DNA from: Artocarpus heterophyllus
Lineage: Eukaryota > Streptophyta > Magnoliopsida > Rosales > Moraceae
DNA: 64,000 nt
Reading direction: 5' to 3'
Assembly (NCBI GenBank): GCA_025403435.1
Contig: CM046351.1
Span: 27,803,730 to 27,867,729 of the forward strand
The notes under the pieces are model-generated. The model was not told the DNA's origin and ran no database searches. It saw only the letters and a list, made by a program, of their open reading frames with translations. The position numbers and the translations under genes are program-made. Each line of letters starts with the position of its first letter. Within the stretch, counting starts at the first letter, position 1. Shown in pieces: positions 22,126-34,203 of this stretch.

Positions 22126-24092
22126 TGTAACACCCCTATGTGGGGGTTAACAGTTTTAAATAAATAAAAATAATTTTAAATTTTATATTATTTAAATCAA
22201 TTAAACAATGCCCATGGGTCTTTAAACAACAAGAAAAATAAAAATAAGCGTTTTAAATACAAACCACAGTTTTTAGTGTAGCACCAAATATATATAATTA
22301 CAGTCATCATCACCATAGTACAATTCCCAAATAACTTAACACAGCCATAAAAAAAAAATAATACAACTCTTACATGTTGTAGATAAGTTGTAATTAAACA
22401 GGGTCTTCTAACACGAAAACAGCAGGATTGTTTTCGCTTATTCCTCTTCAAATATGTTGCACTGAGTTCCACCTGAGATATGAAGATATGATAGGGATGA
22501 GCATCGACATGCCCAGTAGGGAAATCATGACTCACCTTATGGTTTATCCATTACCACATTAAAAACTGCATGGTTAGTAGGTTACATCATATTCCAGATT
22601 ATGAGGTTTATTATGATCACATCTTATGGATACCGTAGTTAATCATTACCAAGTGTCATAATTACACATTTATACAAATATTACCAATCATCATTGTTCC
22701 TAGGTATCCATGTTAAATTGAGTATCACTCAACTCATCGAAACCCAAATGGGCGCACTTGATCACCCCATAAACATTCCAAGGGTGTTCCGGTGAGGGGA
22801 CATCAAGCTCCGAGTCCTCACCAAATCAATTCCTGTACAGTGTGTTCTGGGACTTTCAACCCAAGGAAGTGTCATCACCTTCCCCCTATTTTACCTTTTT
22901 GGGTATTCATGCCTAAGGACGTAACCGCCGCCCTCTTCATGTCTCACCATTTCTCTATATTAAATCATTATTAATAGAGTCAGTTTTTCTAACCATGCTT
23001 CTCAATTTATAACATGTGTCAATTCATTATGTTCCTCGCCGTACAATACAAGACGAGTCCATGTCATAGTTTCATATGTGATACTCATATAATATCAGTT
23101 CAACATAGATATATATATATTGCGGCAAAACAATCAATTTTAATTCTATAAAAACCTCACAAAAATGAGTAATAGAATCCCTACCTTTCAAGCTTATCAA
23201 CAATCTTTTAATCCTGGAATCAATTAACGTTAGCTCCACACATCCTTGACCCTAAGGCATGCATAAGGACAATTAAAACTAAAGCACAACGTATAATCAC
23301 ATTCATAAGTGAGTTATGTGTAAACCCGTCTACTAGTGCCATTAAAGTATTTTTATGCATTAAACATGGAGAAAATGCATACTAAAAACTAAGTTTAGAT
23401 TAAAGAAAACCTACCTCAAAACTTCTTTGAAAAGCACCAAAGTTTGGGTTATCAATCAAGCTTGAATTAACTTTAAAACCGCCTCGATCATCGTTGGGAA
23501 TTATAATTGTCTTGGCCACAAAGAGAGCTTTGCGCTCTATGTCTTTAGTTAGAAATTTGAAGTGAGAAGGGAGAGAATGAGAACTAGAGAAGAAGGTGGT
23601 GATAGTTAAATAAAAAGATATCAAAATGCTTAAGAGGAATGAGATGTTTACGGGGAAAAGTTGTAAGAAGAAACAAAAGAGTCTTAAAGGAAAATATCAT
23701 CTTGTCTCCCATGAAGACTTTTAGCAAATAATGCCAACATAATTGAGGGGATAATTGGAGTGAATTATAGAAGAAGATAAGGAAATAATTAATTAGGTGG
23801 TTGAGAAATATCTCCATGTCTTCTATGAATTGACGGAAAATAATTCAATGTCCCCTTCGGATACCTTTAGCAAAATGAGAAGAAGTCTATATAATTGAGC
23901 AATAATTTAGGGAGACAAGATTGGTAGAAGTAAGTGTTGGTAAGTTTTGAATGTTTCTTAGGAAGACTTGGTAAGAAAATACTAAAATGGTATTTTTTTT
24001 AAATGATCATAAACAACTTAGTAATTTTAAATAGTCACATTTTATTCATTAAATTTTACAAAATTATGCCCGTTAAAAATACGGGTGTTACA
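22126..24092 (-). repeat. Chromovirus 3' LTR
   Basis: A 1,967-bp direct repeat with TGTAACACCCCTATG and AATACGGGTGTTACA ends. Short open frames inside it recur exactly in the other LTR and are not genes. Confidence 0.95.
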
Positions 24093-24108
24093 GCTCTCCC
24101 CTCCTATA
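24093..24108 (-). other. Chromovirus polypurine tract
   Basis: On the minus strand TATAGGAGGGGAGAGC directly precedes the 3' LTR, the expected site and composition of the plus-strand primer. Confidence 0.8.
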
Positions 24109-24147
24109 AAAATTTCGTCCTCGCAATTTCGTACACTGATTACAATG

Positions 24148-27100
24148 TTAAAACAAATGTGGGTACTTTTCTCTCATTTCAGATTCAAGTTCCCATGTGG
24201 CTTCCTCCACATCATGGTGTTGCCACATCACTTTCACCAGAGGAATTCCACGACGACGTAATAATTTTATTTCATGATCCAGTATTTGAACTGGAATTTC
24301 TTCATAATTCGTATCTCCTTGAATTGGCACATCTGTCCACATGATCACATGTGAAGGGTCGGGTTCATACTTTCTCAACATCGATACATGAAACACATTA
24401 TGTACATGAGACAATTGTGGTGGTAGGTCTAAACGGTATGCCAACGTTCCAATGCGTTCCACAATCTCAAACGGTCCTGTATACCTTGGTGCTAACTTTC
24501 CTTTAACACCAAATCGAGATACACCTCGTTTTGGTTTCACTTTTAAGAACACAAAGTCTCCGATCATGAACTCTAAAGGTCGCCTCCTCTTATCTGCATA
24601 ACTCTTTTGTCGACTTTGAGCTGTCTGAAGATGTTCGCGAATAATCTGGATCTTGTTCGTTGTTTCTCTGATAAACTGAGGCCCAAGTTCAAGACGCTCT
24701 TCCTTTTCAGCCCAACACAATGGAGATCTACAAGGTCTACCATATAAGGCCTCATATGGAGCCATTCTAATACTTGCTTGGTAACTGTTGTTATATGCGA
24801 ATTCAACATATGGCAGCTGTGCAGCCCAATTTGTTCCAAAGTCCAGCACACAAGCCCGAAGCATATCCTCGAGAATCTGAATGACACGTTCAGATTGTCC
24901 ATCTGTTTGAGGATGAAAAGCTGTACTAAAATTCAATTGAGTTCCCAAGGCCCTCTGCAATCCTCTCCAAAATTTCGACGTGAAACGTGTATCTCTATCG
25001 GAAACTATTGACATTGGCACTCCATGCAATGTCACTACCTTTTCCACGTACAATTGACATAATTTTGAGACACTATAATTAGTTCTGATTGGGATGAAGT
25101 GGGCTGTCTTAGTTAAACGATCTACAATTACCCAAACGGCGTCATGCCCTATTTGAGTCTTAGGAAATCCAGTAACAAAGTCCATTGTCACATGATCCCA
25201 CTTCCATTCTGGAATAGGTAAGCTCCTCAACTCGCCTCCAGGCTTTTGATGTTCCGCTTTAACCTGTTGGCACGTCATGCACTTAGAGACAAAGGTTGCT
25301 ACATCTCGTTTCATTCCTCGCCACCAGTATTGTCGTTTTAGATCCATATACATTTTTGTGCTTCCAGGATGAATAGCAAACTTTGAACGGTGAGCCTCAT
25401 CTAGCACCGCATGCCTGAGATATGGATCCTCTGGAACAACTAATCTTCCTTTGTAAAGTAAAAATCCTTCTGGCTCAATCTGCCATCCATCCAGTTGTTC
25501 TCCATTTTGTATTTGTTTCCAAACCCTACGTAATCCTTCATCGTGCCATTGTCCTTGTTTTACTTTCTGAATTAACGTAGGAGTTGCTATCACATTGAAT
25601 AAGAAAGCTCTCTCGTTATCTTCATAATATTGCAAGTTGAAGTCGGCGATAGTGACTCGTCTCCAATCTTCCAATGCTAAACTGGCTATACGTCCGTTGT
25701 TCTTACGACTTAGAGCATCTGCCACGGCATTTGCTTTTCCAGGATGATATTGGATACTAAAGTCATAGTCCACCATGTACTCAGTCCATCTTCGTTGCCT
25801 TAGATTGAGATCCTTTTGAGTAAACAAATATTTCAGACTTTGATGATCTGAATATAGCTCGAACTTTGCGCCATATAGATAACATCTCCAAATTTTGAGT
25901 GCGAAAACCACAGCAGCTAACTCAAGATCATGTGTGGGGTAGTTCCTCTCATGGGGTTTCAACTGGCGTGAGGCGTAGGCAACTACTCGTCCATGCTGCA
26001 TTAACACACAACCCAAACCGTTTCCTGAGGCATCAGTGTATACTGTGTAAGGCTCCTCGTTGTTAGGTATGATCAGCACAGGTGCACTAGTGAGTCTTCG
26101 TTTCAGTTCCTCAAATGCTTCTTCACATTTATCATCCCACACGAACTTGACATTCTTCCTTGTGAGTTTTGTTAATGGAGAAGCAATCTTTGAAAAATTC
26201 TCTACGAAGCGTCGATAGTATCCAGCTAGTCCGAGGAAACTTCGAATCTCTGACACGTTCTTTGGTCGTTCCCAATTTAGCACTGCTTCAATTTTGGAGG
26301 GGTCCACTGAGATGCCTTCTTCAGAGACAACGTGTCCAAGGAACTTGACCTTCGTCATCCAGAAATCACATTTTTCTCTTTTTGCATAAAGACCATGTTC
26401 TCTCAACGTTTGTAGAGCGATCCTCAAATGCTCAGCATGTTCTTCTTCATTTTTAGAATAGATCAAGATATCATCTATGAAAACAATGATAAATTGATCT
26501 AAGTACGGTCGAAAGACACGGTTCATCAAGTCCATGAAAGCCGCTGGTGCATTAGTCAACCCGAAAGGCATGACAAGAAACTCAAAATGACCGTAACGAG
26601 TCCGAAAAGCTGTCTTTGGAATGTCCTCTTCTCTTATCTTCAGTTGGTGATATCCGGATCGTAAGTCAATCTTTGAGAAATAGCAAGATCCTCCTAACTG
26701 ATCGAACAACTCATCAATTCAGGGTAGAGGGTACTTGTTCTTGATAGTCAATCGATTAAGCTGGCGATAATCGACACAGAGCCTCAACGATCCGTCATGT
26801 TTCTTCACAAAAAGTACTGGAGCTCCCCAAGGTGATGTACTTGGTCGAATAAATCCTTTTTCCAGTAATTCGTCCAACTGCTTCCTCAATTCCACTTTCT
26901 CAGCAGGTGCCATTCGATACGGGGCAATAGAAACAGGTGCTGCTCCTTGAGTTAAGTCGATGACAAACTCAATTTCTCTATCAGGCGGAAGTCCGGGCAA
27001 TTCATCTGGAAAAACATCTGAAAATTCATCCACCACAGGAGTGTGAGAGGATAGGTCACTCTTCTTTAGTTCTCCATCTGAAGCAAAGATCGTCCCAAGA

Positions 27101-28845
27101 TTGGTGAAATTCCTTCGTCCTCCAATACAAGCCTTTAGCACCGGGGCTGGCGTCACTGTTCCTGTTTTTGCCTGAAATTCGATGACTTGTCCATTCTTGG
27201 TGAATAAAGAGACACGTTTCCTATGACAATCTACTATTGCCTGGTATTTAGTTAGCCAATCCATTCCTAAGATTACATCAAACTCTGTCATAGTTATTAC
27301 ATATAGGTCAGCCGATAGTTTATGTTCTCCTATAACAATACACACTGATTTACAAATTATGGATACTTCAGCTATCCCGCCCATTGGTGTACTAAGGGTT
27401 AATGATGAACTACATGTCTCAGTTTCTAATTGTAGTACGGAAGCAAATAACATAGATATAAATGAATGAGTGGCACCAGTGTCAAATAATACATGAGCCC
27501 AAGAATGAGACACGTGAATCATACCGTCTACAACTGAGTGATCAGCCTGTTTTCCTTGTCCAGTTGTAGCCGTAATTGCATAAGCTTGTGCTGGTGCTTT
27601 TCCTTTATCACTTTTTCCTCGGTTTCCTTGGCTACTACTAGCCTTATTATTATTTCTCCCAGAAAAATATGGCCTTTGATTCACTGAGCCTTGTGGAGTC
27701 GGTTGGAAGTTCTGATTAGCATAAAAATTGGAACCCTGTGGCCGCTGTTGATAGTTGTACTGAGGCTGGAACCCTCGAGGTTGAGTTACTGAGACTTGGG
27801 AAGCTGGAGTGTTTTGCTGAGGCGCTCCACGATTTTGACTCCCTCCCCAAACAGTGGAGCCAAAATGACTTCCTTGTGGCCTTGGTGCAAAGGATGATTG
27901 TGTAGGGCGGTTAGGGCAATTTCTCCTCAGATGTCCCACTTGTCCACAGTTATGACAAGCATACGGTTGGAAACGACCACTGCCAGAAGATCCACCACCA
28001 ATAGTCACTCCACTATGCTGAATGACTTGCCCTTGTGACTTCTCTTTCTTACTTATTTTCCTTTGACGCCCACCAGAACCCTTATACTCTCCATAGGAGT
28101 TATTTAGTTCTGTCTCTGCCCGCTGTGCCGCAGCTACAAGATCAAGAAAATCTGTTGATGGAACAGCAGCTATCATTTGTCTGATTTTCGGCCTCAGGTT
28201 ATTTCTAAATTTTTCGCATCTCGCCATTGGATCTGATACAGCCCCGGGATTGTAGCGAGACAATTCTATAAATCGAGCATGGTATTCAGCAACTGTTGTA
28301 TCTCCCTGCACCAGGTTTTCAAATTCTCGCATCATTGCTTGCCTATGGCTCTGAGGAATATAGGTGTTGCGAAAAATGGTTTCGAACTGCTCCCATGTAA
28401 GATTCGGCACATCATAGTCGTCTTTCTGAAGATCCCACCATTCTTCGGCTTTACCCTCAAATATATATGTTGAAAAGCTAACCCAATACTCCCGTGGAAT
28501 CCTCAAGGTGTCCAACTTCTTTTTGACTGCCTTTAGCCATTGTTCTGCTATGACCGGGTTAGGTTCTCCACTAAATATGGGTGGTTTCTGCTTCATAAAC
28601 TCCTTCAACAGAGTTAGATGTCGTTGTTCGGGATCACGAACCTCCACAGGTCTTTGCACATTTTGTAATGCTTGAAGAATTTGTCCTAAATTATTTACTT
28701 CTGGTGCAGCTGGCGGGGATTGTGTTGCATGTCGTAGTTGCTCATCTTCTTGAGCTTGTTCCATCGGTTCCGATTGCTCAACTTCTTGAGCATGTTCAAC
28801 CAGTTGTGACAGCTCAGACGATTGCATTTGACGTCTTAGTGGCAT
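24148..28845 (-). pseudogene. Chromovirus gag-pol polyprotein with one in-frame stop
   Basis: One continuous minus-strand frame of about 1,565 codons with a single TGA at 26721-26719 (codon about 709), at the start of the RT fingers. Domains: retrotransposon gag (about 90-200); CCHC knuckle [14 protein letters not shown] (about 297); aspartic protease [12 protein letters not shown] (about 455); RT with [10 protein letters not shown] and the catalytic FIDDILIYS (about 790); RNase H ([10 protein letters not shown]); integrase with the H-H-C-C finger (HPGSTK, CMTCQ) and DDE core ([21 protein letters not shown]). A chromodomain-like end ([19 protein letters not shown]) supports the chromovirus (Tekay/Del-like) lineage. 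Start taken at MPLRRQ (28845) because 14 upstream residues look like leader. The stop should prevent full-length pol. Confidence 0.93.
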
Positions 28846-28957
28846 AGTTTCTACTGGCTGCGAAAATTTAACTAGGATCAGTACCAAATGATGATGACAT
28901 TAACACCTAACTTTAAAACCATTCCCAAAGATTAATTTTTAAGGTGGTGCTATACCC

Positions 28958-28978
28958 CCTAGGTTAATCGAACCTAGG
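28958..28978. promoter_or_regulatory. Hairpin next to the chromovirus primer-binding site
   Basis: A perfect 8-bp inverted repeat, CCTAGGTT and AACCTAGG with a 5-nt AATCG loop, overlaps the edge of the primer-binding site. It could structure the RNA around tRNA priming. Confidence 0.7.
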
Positions 28979-28989
28979 CTCTGATACCA
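28977..28989 (-). other. Chromovirus primer-binding site
   Basis: Minus-strand TGGTATCAGAGCC, complementary to the 3' end of plant initiator tRNA-Met, lies 7 nt inside the 5' LTR. Confidence 0.92.
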
Positions 28990-28996
28990 AAAATTC

Positions 28997-30963
28997 TGTA
29001 ACACCCCTATGTGGGGGTTAACAGTTTTAAATAAATAAAAATAATTTTAAATTTTATATTATTTAAATCAATTAAACAATGCCCATGGGTCTTTAAACAA
29101 CAAGAAAAATAAAAATAAACGTTTCAAATACAAACCACAGTTTTTAGTGTAGCACCAAATATATATAATTACAGTCATCATCACCATAGTACAATTCCCA
29201 AATAACTTAACACAGCCATAAAAAAAAAATAATACAACTCTTACATGTTGTAGATAAGTTGTAATTAAACAGGGTCTTCTAACACGAAAACAGCAGGATT
29301 GTTTTCGCTTATTCCTCTTCAAATATGTTGCACTGAGTTCCACCTGAGATATGAAGATATGATAGGGATGAGCATCGACATGCCCAGTAGGGAAATCATG
29401 ACTCACCTTATGGTTTATCCATTACCACATTAAAAACTGCATGGTTAGTAGGTTACATCATATTCCAGATTATGAGGTTTATTATGATCACATCTTATGG
29501 ATACCGTAGTTAATCATTACCAAGTGTCATAATTACACATTTATACAAATATTACCAATCATCATTGTTCCTAGGTATCCATGTTAAATTGAGTATCACT
29601 CAACTCATCGAAACCCAAATGGGCGCACTTGATCACCCCATAAACATTCCAAGGGTGTTCCGGTGAGGGGACATCAAGCTCCGAGTCCTCACCAAATCAA
29701 TTCCTGTACAGTGTGTTCTGGGACTTTCAACCCAAGGAAGTGTCATCACCTTCCCCCTATTTTACCTTTTTGGGTATTCATGCCTAAGGACGTAACCGCC
29801 GCCCTCTTCATGTCTCACCATTTCTCTATATTAAATCATTATTAATAGAGTCAGTTTTTCTAACCATGCTTCTCAATTTATAACATGTGTCAATTCATTA
29901 TGTTCCTCGCCGTACAATACAAGACGAGTCCATGTCATAGTTTCATATGTGATACTCATATAATATCAGTTCAACATAGATATATATATATTGCGGCAAA
30001 ACAATCAATTTTAATTCTATAAAAACCTCACAAAAATGAGTAATAGAATCCCTACCTTTCAAGCTTATCAACAATCTTTTAATCCTGGAATCAATTAACG
30101 TTAGCTCCACACATCCTTGACCCTAAGGCATGCATAAGGACAATTAAAACTAAAGCACAACGTATAATCACATTCATAAGTGAGTTATGTGTAAACCCGT
30201 CTACTAGTGCCATTAAAGTATTTTTATGCATTAAACATGGAGAAAATGCATACTAAAAACTAAGTTTAGATTAAAGAAAACCTACCTCAAAACTTCTTTG
30301 AAAAGCACCAAAGTTTGGGTTATCAATCAAGCTTGAATTAACTTTAAAACCGCCTCGATCATCGTTGGGAATTATAATTGTCTTGGCCACAAAGAGAGCT
30401 TTGTGCTCTATGTCTGTAGTTAGAAATTTGAAGTGAGAAGGGAGAGAATGAGAACTAGAGAAGAAGGTGGTGATAGTTAAATAAAAAGATATCAAAATGC
30501 TTAAGAGGAATGAGATGTTTACGGGGAAAAGTTGTAAGAAGAAACAAAAGAGTCTTAAAGGAAAATATCATCTTGTCTCCCATGAAGACTTTTAGCAAAT
30601 AATGCCAACATAATTGAGGGGATAATTGGAGTGAATTATAGAAGAAGATAAGGAAATAATTAATTAGGTGGTTGAGAAATATCTCCATGTCTTCTATGAA
30701 TTGACGGAAAATAATTCAATGTCCCCTTCGGATACCTTTAGCAAAATGAGAAGAAGTCTATATAATTGAGCAATAATTTAGGGAGACAAGATTGGTAGAA
30801 GTAAGTGTTGGTAAGTTTTGAATGTTTCTTAGGAAGACTTGGTAAGAAAATACTAAAATGGTATTTTTTTTAAATGATCATAAACAACTTAGTAATTTTA
30901 AATAGTCACATTTTATTCATTAAATTTTACAAAATTATGCCCGTTAAAAATACGGGTGTTACA
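28997..30963 (-). repeat. Chromovirus 5' LTR
   Basis: A 1,967-bp partner of 22126-24092. Differences I saw include two near 29120 and two near 30405-30417. Confidence 0.95.
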
Positions 30964-30968
30964 TCATG

Positions 30969-32008
30969 TTATCGCCTATTTCTAAAAATAAAACTATGAA
31001 TTAATTTTTTTTAATAATAAAAAATTGCTCCCAAAAAAATACTAAATAATGTTAAGAAATTGTAAAATTATAACAAAAACGTTTATGTATATTATTACAT
31101 ATATAAACTGTATACTAAAATATTTATAACATAAACGTACAAACCAAATACATAAATATTTATATATATAATAATGTTTTGATTAAAACAAAACAAAACA
31201 AACTTTATAATGAAAAGGTTTTTTAATAAATAGTGAACAAACTGTTTATAACAAATGTTTTATAGAAAACTGAAACCGTGAACAAAATATAAACGTTTTT
31301 ATAATAAATGTTTCGATAGGAAAAACAATAACGTTCATTTATATATACATAAACAATTAAAACCGATACATAGGAACACAAATATAACAATTGACAATTA
31401 ATACAAAGGATGACTATAAACGAACTATAATGTAACTTAAGTGGTTAATGATATATTATAACAGTTCCTTTGATATCAGTAAATACATATACGTTAAGTT
31501 ATATTATTTACTGATATTATATCGTGTAATAACGTTTATACATGTAACAGATATATACGTTATATATTATGGTTGCCGGAAGTTTATTATACGTGAATGT
31601 AACAAAACAAATTCCAAACAACTAAAACTAACTTGAATAACTAAAACAAGTTTATCGTACGTAACAACATGACAGACTTAATAACTAAAACAAATAACTA
31701 AAAGCAAATGTAACAATTCCAAACGTTCATAACAAAAGCAAATGTTCACAACAATAACAAAAGCCAACATGAAAAACAAACCAAATTATCAAAGTTGAAA
31801 TCTAATAAAGTGCTTATAAACAAATATGCAAGCAAAGGATCTATAATAAGATGATTCTACTCTGATTAACAACATATTCAAACTGAATGGAATAACAAAG
31901 ATTTGTAATATATGTTAACATGCAAGCAAAACACGAGAAACAAATTATAAGGTCTATTCCTTCATTCTAGTAACCTATCCGTCTTCAAATGATGATCTGT
32001 TTTAAGAT
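30969..32008. other. Copia-1 5' leader, noncoding
   Basis: About 1,040 bp of very AT-rich sequence between the chromovirus TSD and the Copia-1 5' LTR. I see no gene. Directly inside the LTR the minus strand reads ATCTTAAAACAGATC, which is not a standard initiator-tRNA primer site. Confidence 0.65.
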
Positions 32009-32809
32009 TGTTAGCAATATATTGCAAGTAATATGGATAAAAACAACAAGTTACAATTAAGAATATTATAAATTAGAGAGACAAGTACAACAAAACCTTC
32101 AACTGAATCAAAATGAAAAATTGGATGAAAAAGCAATCGAGGCACGTATAGCTCACACTTTCCTTAAAACATATTTGTCCCCTCTAGTTGTGCATGAGAA
32201 TTTAACAGACATCTGTTTATTAGGTTACAACGACAAATGACGGTGGTCTATGCACTTTCCTTAAAACATATTTGTCCCCTCTGGTTGTGCATGAGAATTT
32301 AACAGACATTTGTTTCTCAGGATACAACGACAAATGACGGCGGTCTATGCAACCACCTCCAACAAACTTGAAAAGTGTCTTCCTCTATCACCAAAAAACT
32401 TACTATACTTCTAGATAAAGATAAAAAAAATTAAAAAAAAAAAGAAAATAGAAAACTTTGTGACTTGGTGAGTGCAATTTCTATGTATCTGTGTGTGTGT
32501 CAAACATGTAGAGGAGAGCTCTATTTATAGGCTCTAAGACAATGGATGTTACAATTCAATTATAATGAGGTTTTATTCAGATTTTATAAGCATAATAGCA
32601 CCGGTTGTAACCCTCCATTTTTTATTATAATGGTGCTCATAATCTCCTATTAAACCATCGGTTGTAACCCTCTATTTCTGATGATTATAATGCTCATAAT
32701 CTCCTATTAAGCTATGTATTTAGGTGTTACAATATAAGGTTTATGACCTCCAATAACCTCCACTAATGAGCATCAATTTCTCATTCACCTGATTATCATT
32801 TTTCCAACA
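32009..32809 (-). repeat. Copia-1 5' LTR with internal 97-bp tandem duplication
   Basis: Direct repeat of 359-1073 but 801 bp long. A 97-bp segment is duplicated in tandem (32156-32252 and 32253-32349), which accounts for the extra length. The outer end abuts the TSD CTTGT and then PGIP coding sequence. Confidence 0.92.
32522..32529 (-). promoter_or_regulatory. Copia-1 TATA box
   Basis: TATAAATA on the minus strand, about 280 bp into the 5' LTR, conserved in the 3' LTR at 787-794. Confidence 0.7.
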
Positions 32810-33441
32810 CTTGTTCCCCAACAACGCCAGTATTTTCCCCGAGAGCTGGTTGTGGGACAGGAAACGATAAAAATCGTCTCCCTTGAATTCTCTAAACGAG
32901 TCGGGGATTGGTCCCGTGAGCTTGTTGCCGTCTAACTGGAGCCCCATGAGCTTCAGTAGCTGACCGATGGAGCTCACGATCTGTCCTAATAGGCCATTGA
33001 ATGAGAGGAAAATGAACTCGAGGCTAGTGATTTCGCCAAGACGTTTGTCCAGGTTATGCTGTGGAACCGGAGCCTCTTCAACTTGGTGACGGACTGCGAG
33101 ATCGGTCCAATTAGGTTCAGGCTCTTGTGGATATCGAGGTCTTTGAGGTAGGAAAGGTCGCCAACTTGGTGCGTGATCGGTCCCCAGAGATCAGCGTAGT
33201 TGAAGTAAAGGTCCCAAACTCTATGGGTGTTGTTAATGGCACTTGACGCCGTACCAATGGCAGCAATCGGATTGTGGGTGTCCACGAGGGGAGGAAATTT
33301 GGGTTGTTGGTTTTGAAGGCTTCCTTGATCTGGAGGAGGACTTCTTTTATCTTCTGGGTGGCAGCGCTCGGAGAGAGAGGAGTGAATAATGGTGGAGAAG
33401 ATAAGGGTAAGGCAGAGGATTTTGGTTTTGGAGATGGGCAT
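32810..33441 (-). pseudogene. PGIP pseudogene, 5' part (split by Copia-1)
   Basis: The N-terminal part of the PGIP whose 3' part is at 15-358. It starts with a signal peptide (MPISKTKILCLTLIFSTI, cleavage near SLSERC) and the LRR N-cap start CHPEDK. Frameshifts follow: the cap motif DCCHWYGVKC is present in a different frame near 33240. LRR pieces (QVGDLSYLKDLDIHK, NLIGPISQSVTKLKRLRF, KLTGPIPDSF, SHNQLSGK) alternate frames up to LGNK at the Copia-1 boundary. A TATAAAT box lies about 60 bp upstream. Disabled both by frameshifts and by the insertion; the order of these events is unknown. Confidence 0.92.
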
Positions 33442-34203
33442 TATTGGGGCATACATTAATTACTTTTTGGTTTGAAAATGTTGGGGAGGAAATGATTGGA
33501 TTTATAGTGTACAATTTGATGGGCTCTGTAAGCTGAGGAAAAAAAAGGGGGCAGAGAGCATATAACTTGGAGCTATATGGCTGGTATGCATTGTGCTCAT
33601 ACGCTTAAAACGGTGAGTTTGACATGCTTTATGTCAGTAGGTCGAATTCAGCCTTATGTACATTTAGTGTGTGTTTAGAATTATGGATTCGAGTTAATAA
33701 TTTTGATCCAAATCAATTTTTTTATAAAATTTTTTTATAAAACTTGAATTAGTGCAATATTTTTAGTTCAAACCTACTTAAATATATGAAGCCAAATATA
33801 TCAATTATTATATCAACCACAATATAATACATCAACGATAAACTTTTAAATATTATTGATAAACCTGTAAATAACAAATCTCTAACAGAAAACCCAAACG
33901 TTAATTTTGTCTGTCATCTCTTTCTCATTCTTCTCTCATTGCACAGTATTTTTAGATACCGTAAGCGCCACACTCGGTTAGATCAACCGTCGGCAAATGT
34001 TATTTTAATTAATAATAATAAAAGATATTTTTGTCATTTTCATTTTGTAATTTTCTTTATTGGGCTGTTTGTTTAATTTAGAAAAAGTACGATACTTTAA
34101 AAATAAATAATTTCCAATTATTATTTGCAAATCTGAAATATGTGTATTTTATACGATAGAGGAAATTTGAACTACTTATTAATTCCCAAGCAAAATATTT
34201 CTA
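33442..34203. other. Intergenic, upstream of the split PGIP
   Basis: Contains the pseudogene promoter with a TATAAAT box on the minus strand at 33500-33506. The rest (33560-34200) is AT-rich with no gene seen and forms the 3' flank of PGIP-A. Confidence 0.6.

Larger units (their letters stand above)
22126..30963 (-). mobile_element. Chromovirus Gypsy retrotransposon (young)
   Basis: An 8,838-bp Ty3/gypsy element on the minus strand, with a perfect 5-bp TSD TCATG (22121-22125 and 30964-30968). Its two LTRs are both 1,967 bp and nearly identical; I noticed four substitutions. A tRNA-iMet-type primer-binding site, a polypurine tract and a nearly intact gag-pol with a C-terminal chromodomain-like segment are present. 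The low LTR divergence and single nonsense codon mark a recent insertion. It landed on the start codon of Copia-1 gag. Confidence 0.96.
359..32809 (-). mobile_element. Copia-1 LTR retrotransposon with nested insertions
   Basis: A Ty1/copia element on the minus strand. It is bounded by direct LTRs (359-1073 and 32009-32809) that start TGTTAG and end CCAACA, with a 5-bp TSD CTTGT at 354-358 and 32810-32814. Its gag, protease, integrase, reverse transcriptase and RNase H pieces are in copia order from high to low coordinates, all full of stops. Later insertions are the hAT MITE at 1581-2144, LTR-like units at 4277-16959 and 18479-21670, and a Gypsy element at 22126-30963. Without these the element is roughly 7.4 kb. 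It is the oldest insertion in this block, since its LTRs differ clearly in length and sequence. Confidence 0.93.

Noticed and set aside
24573..25011. Frames overlapping the chromovirus integrase in other phases
   Set aside because: Shadows of the gag-pol frame with no independent support.
22197..30688. Repeated small frames in the chromovirus LTRs (e.g. 22197-22535 and 29068-29406)
   Set aside because: Identical because the LTRs are identical; they lie in noncoding LTR sequence and match no family.
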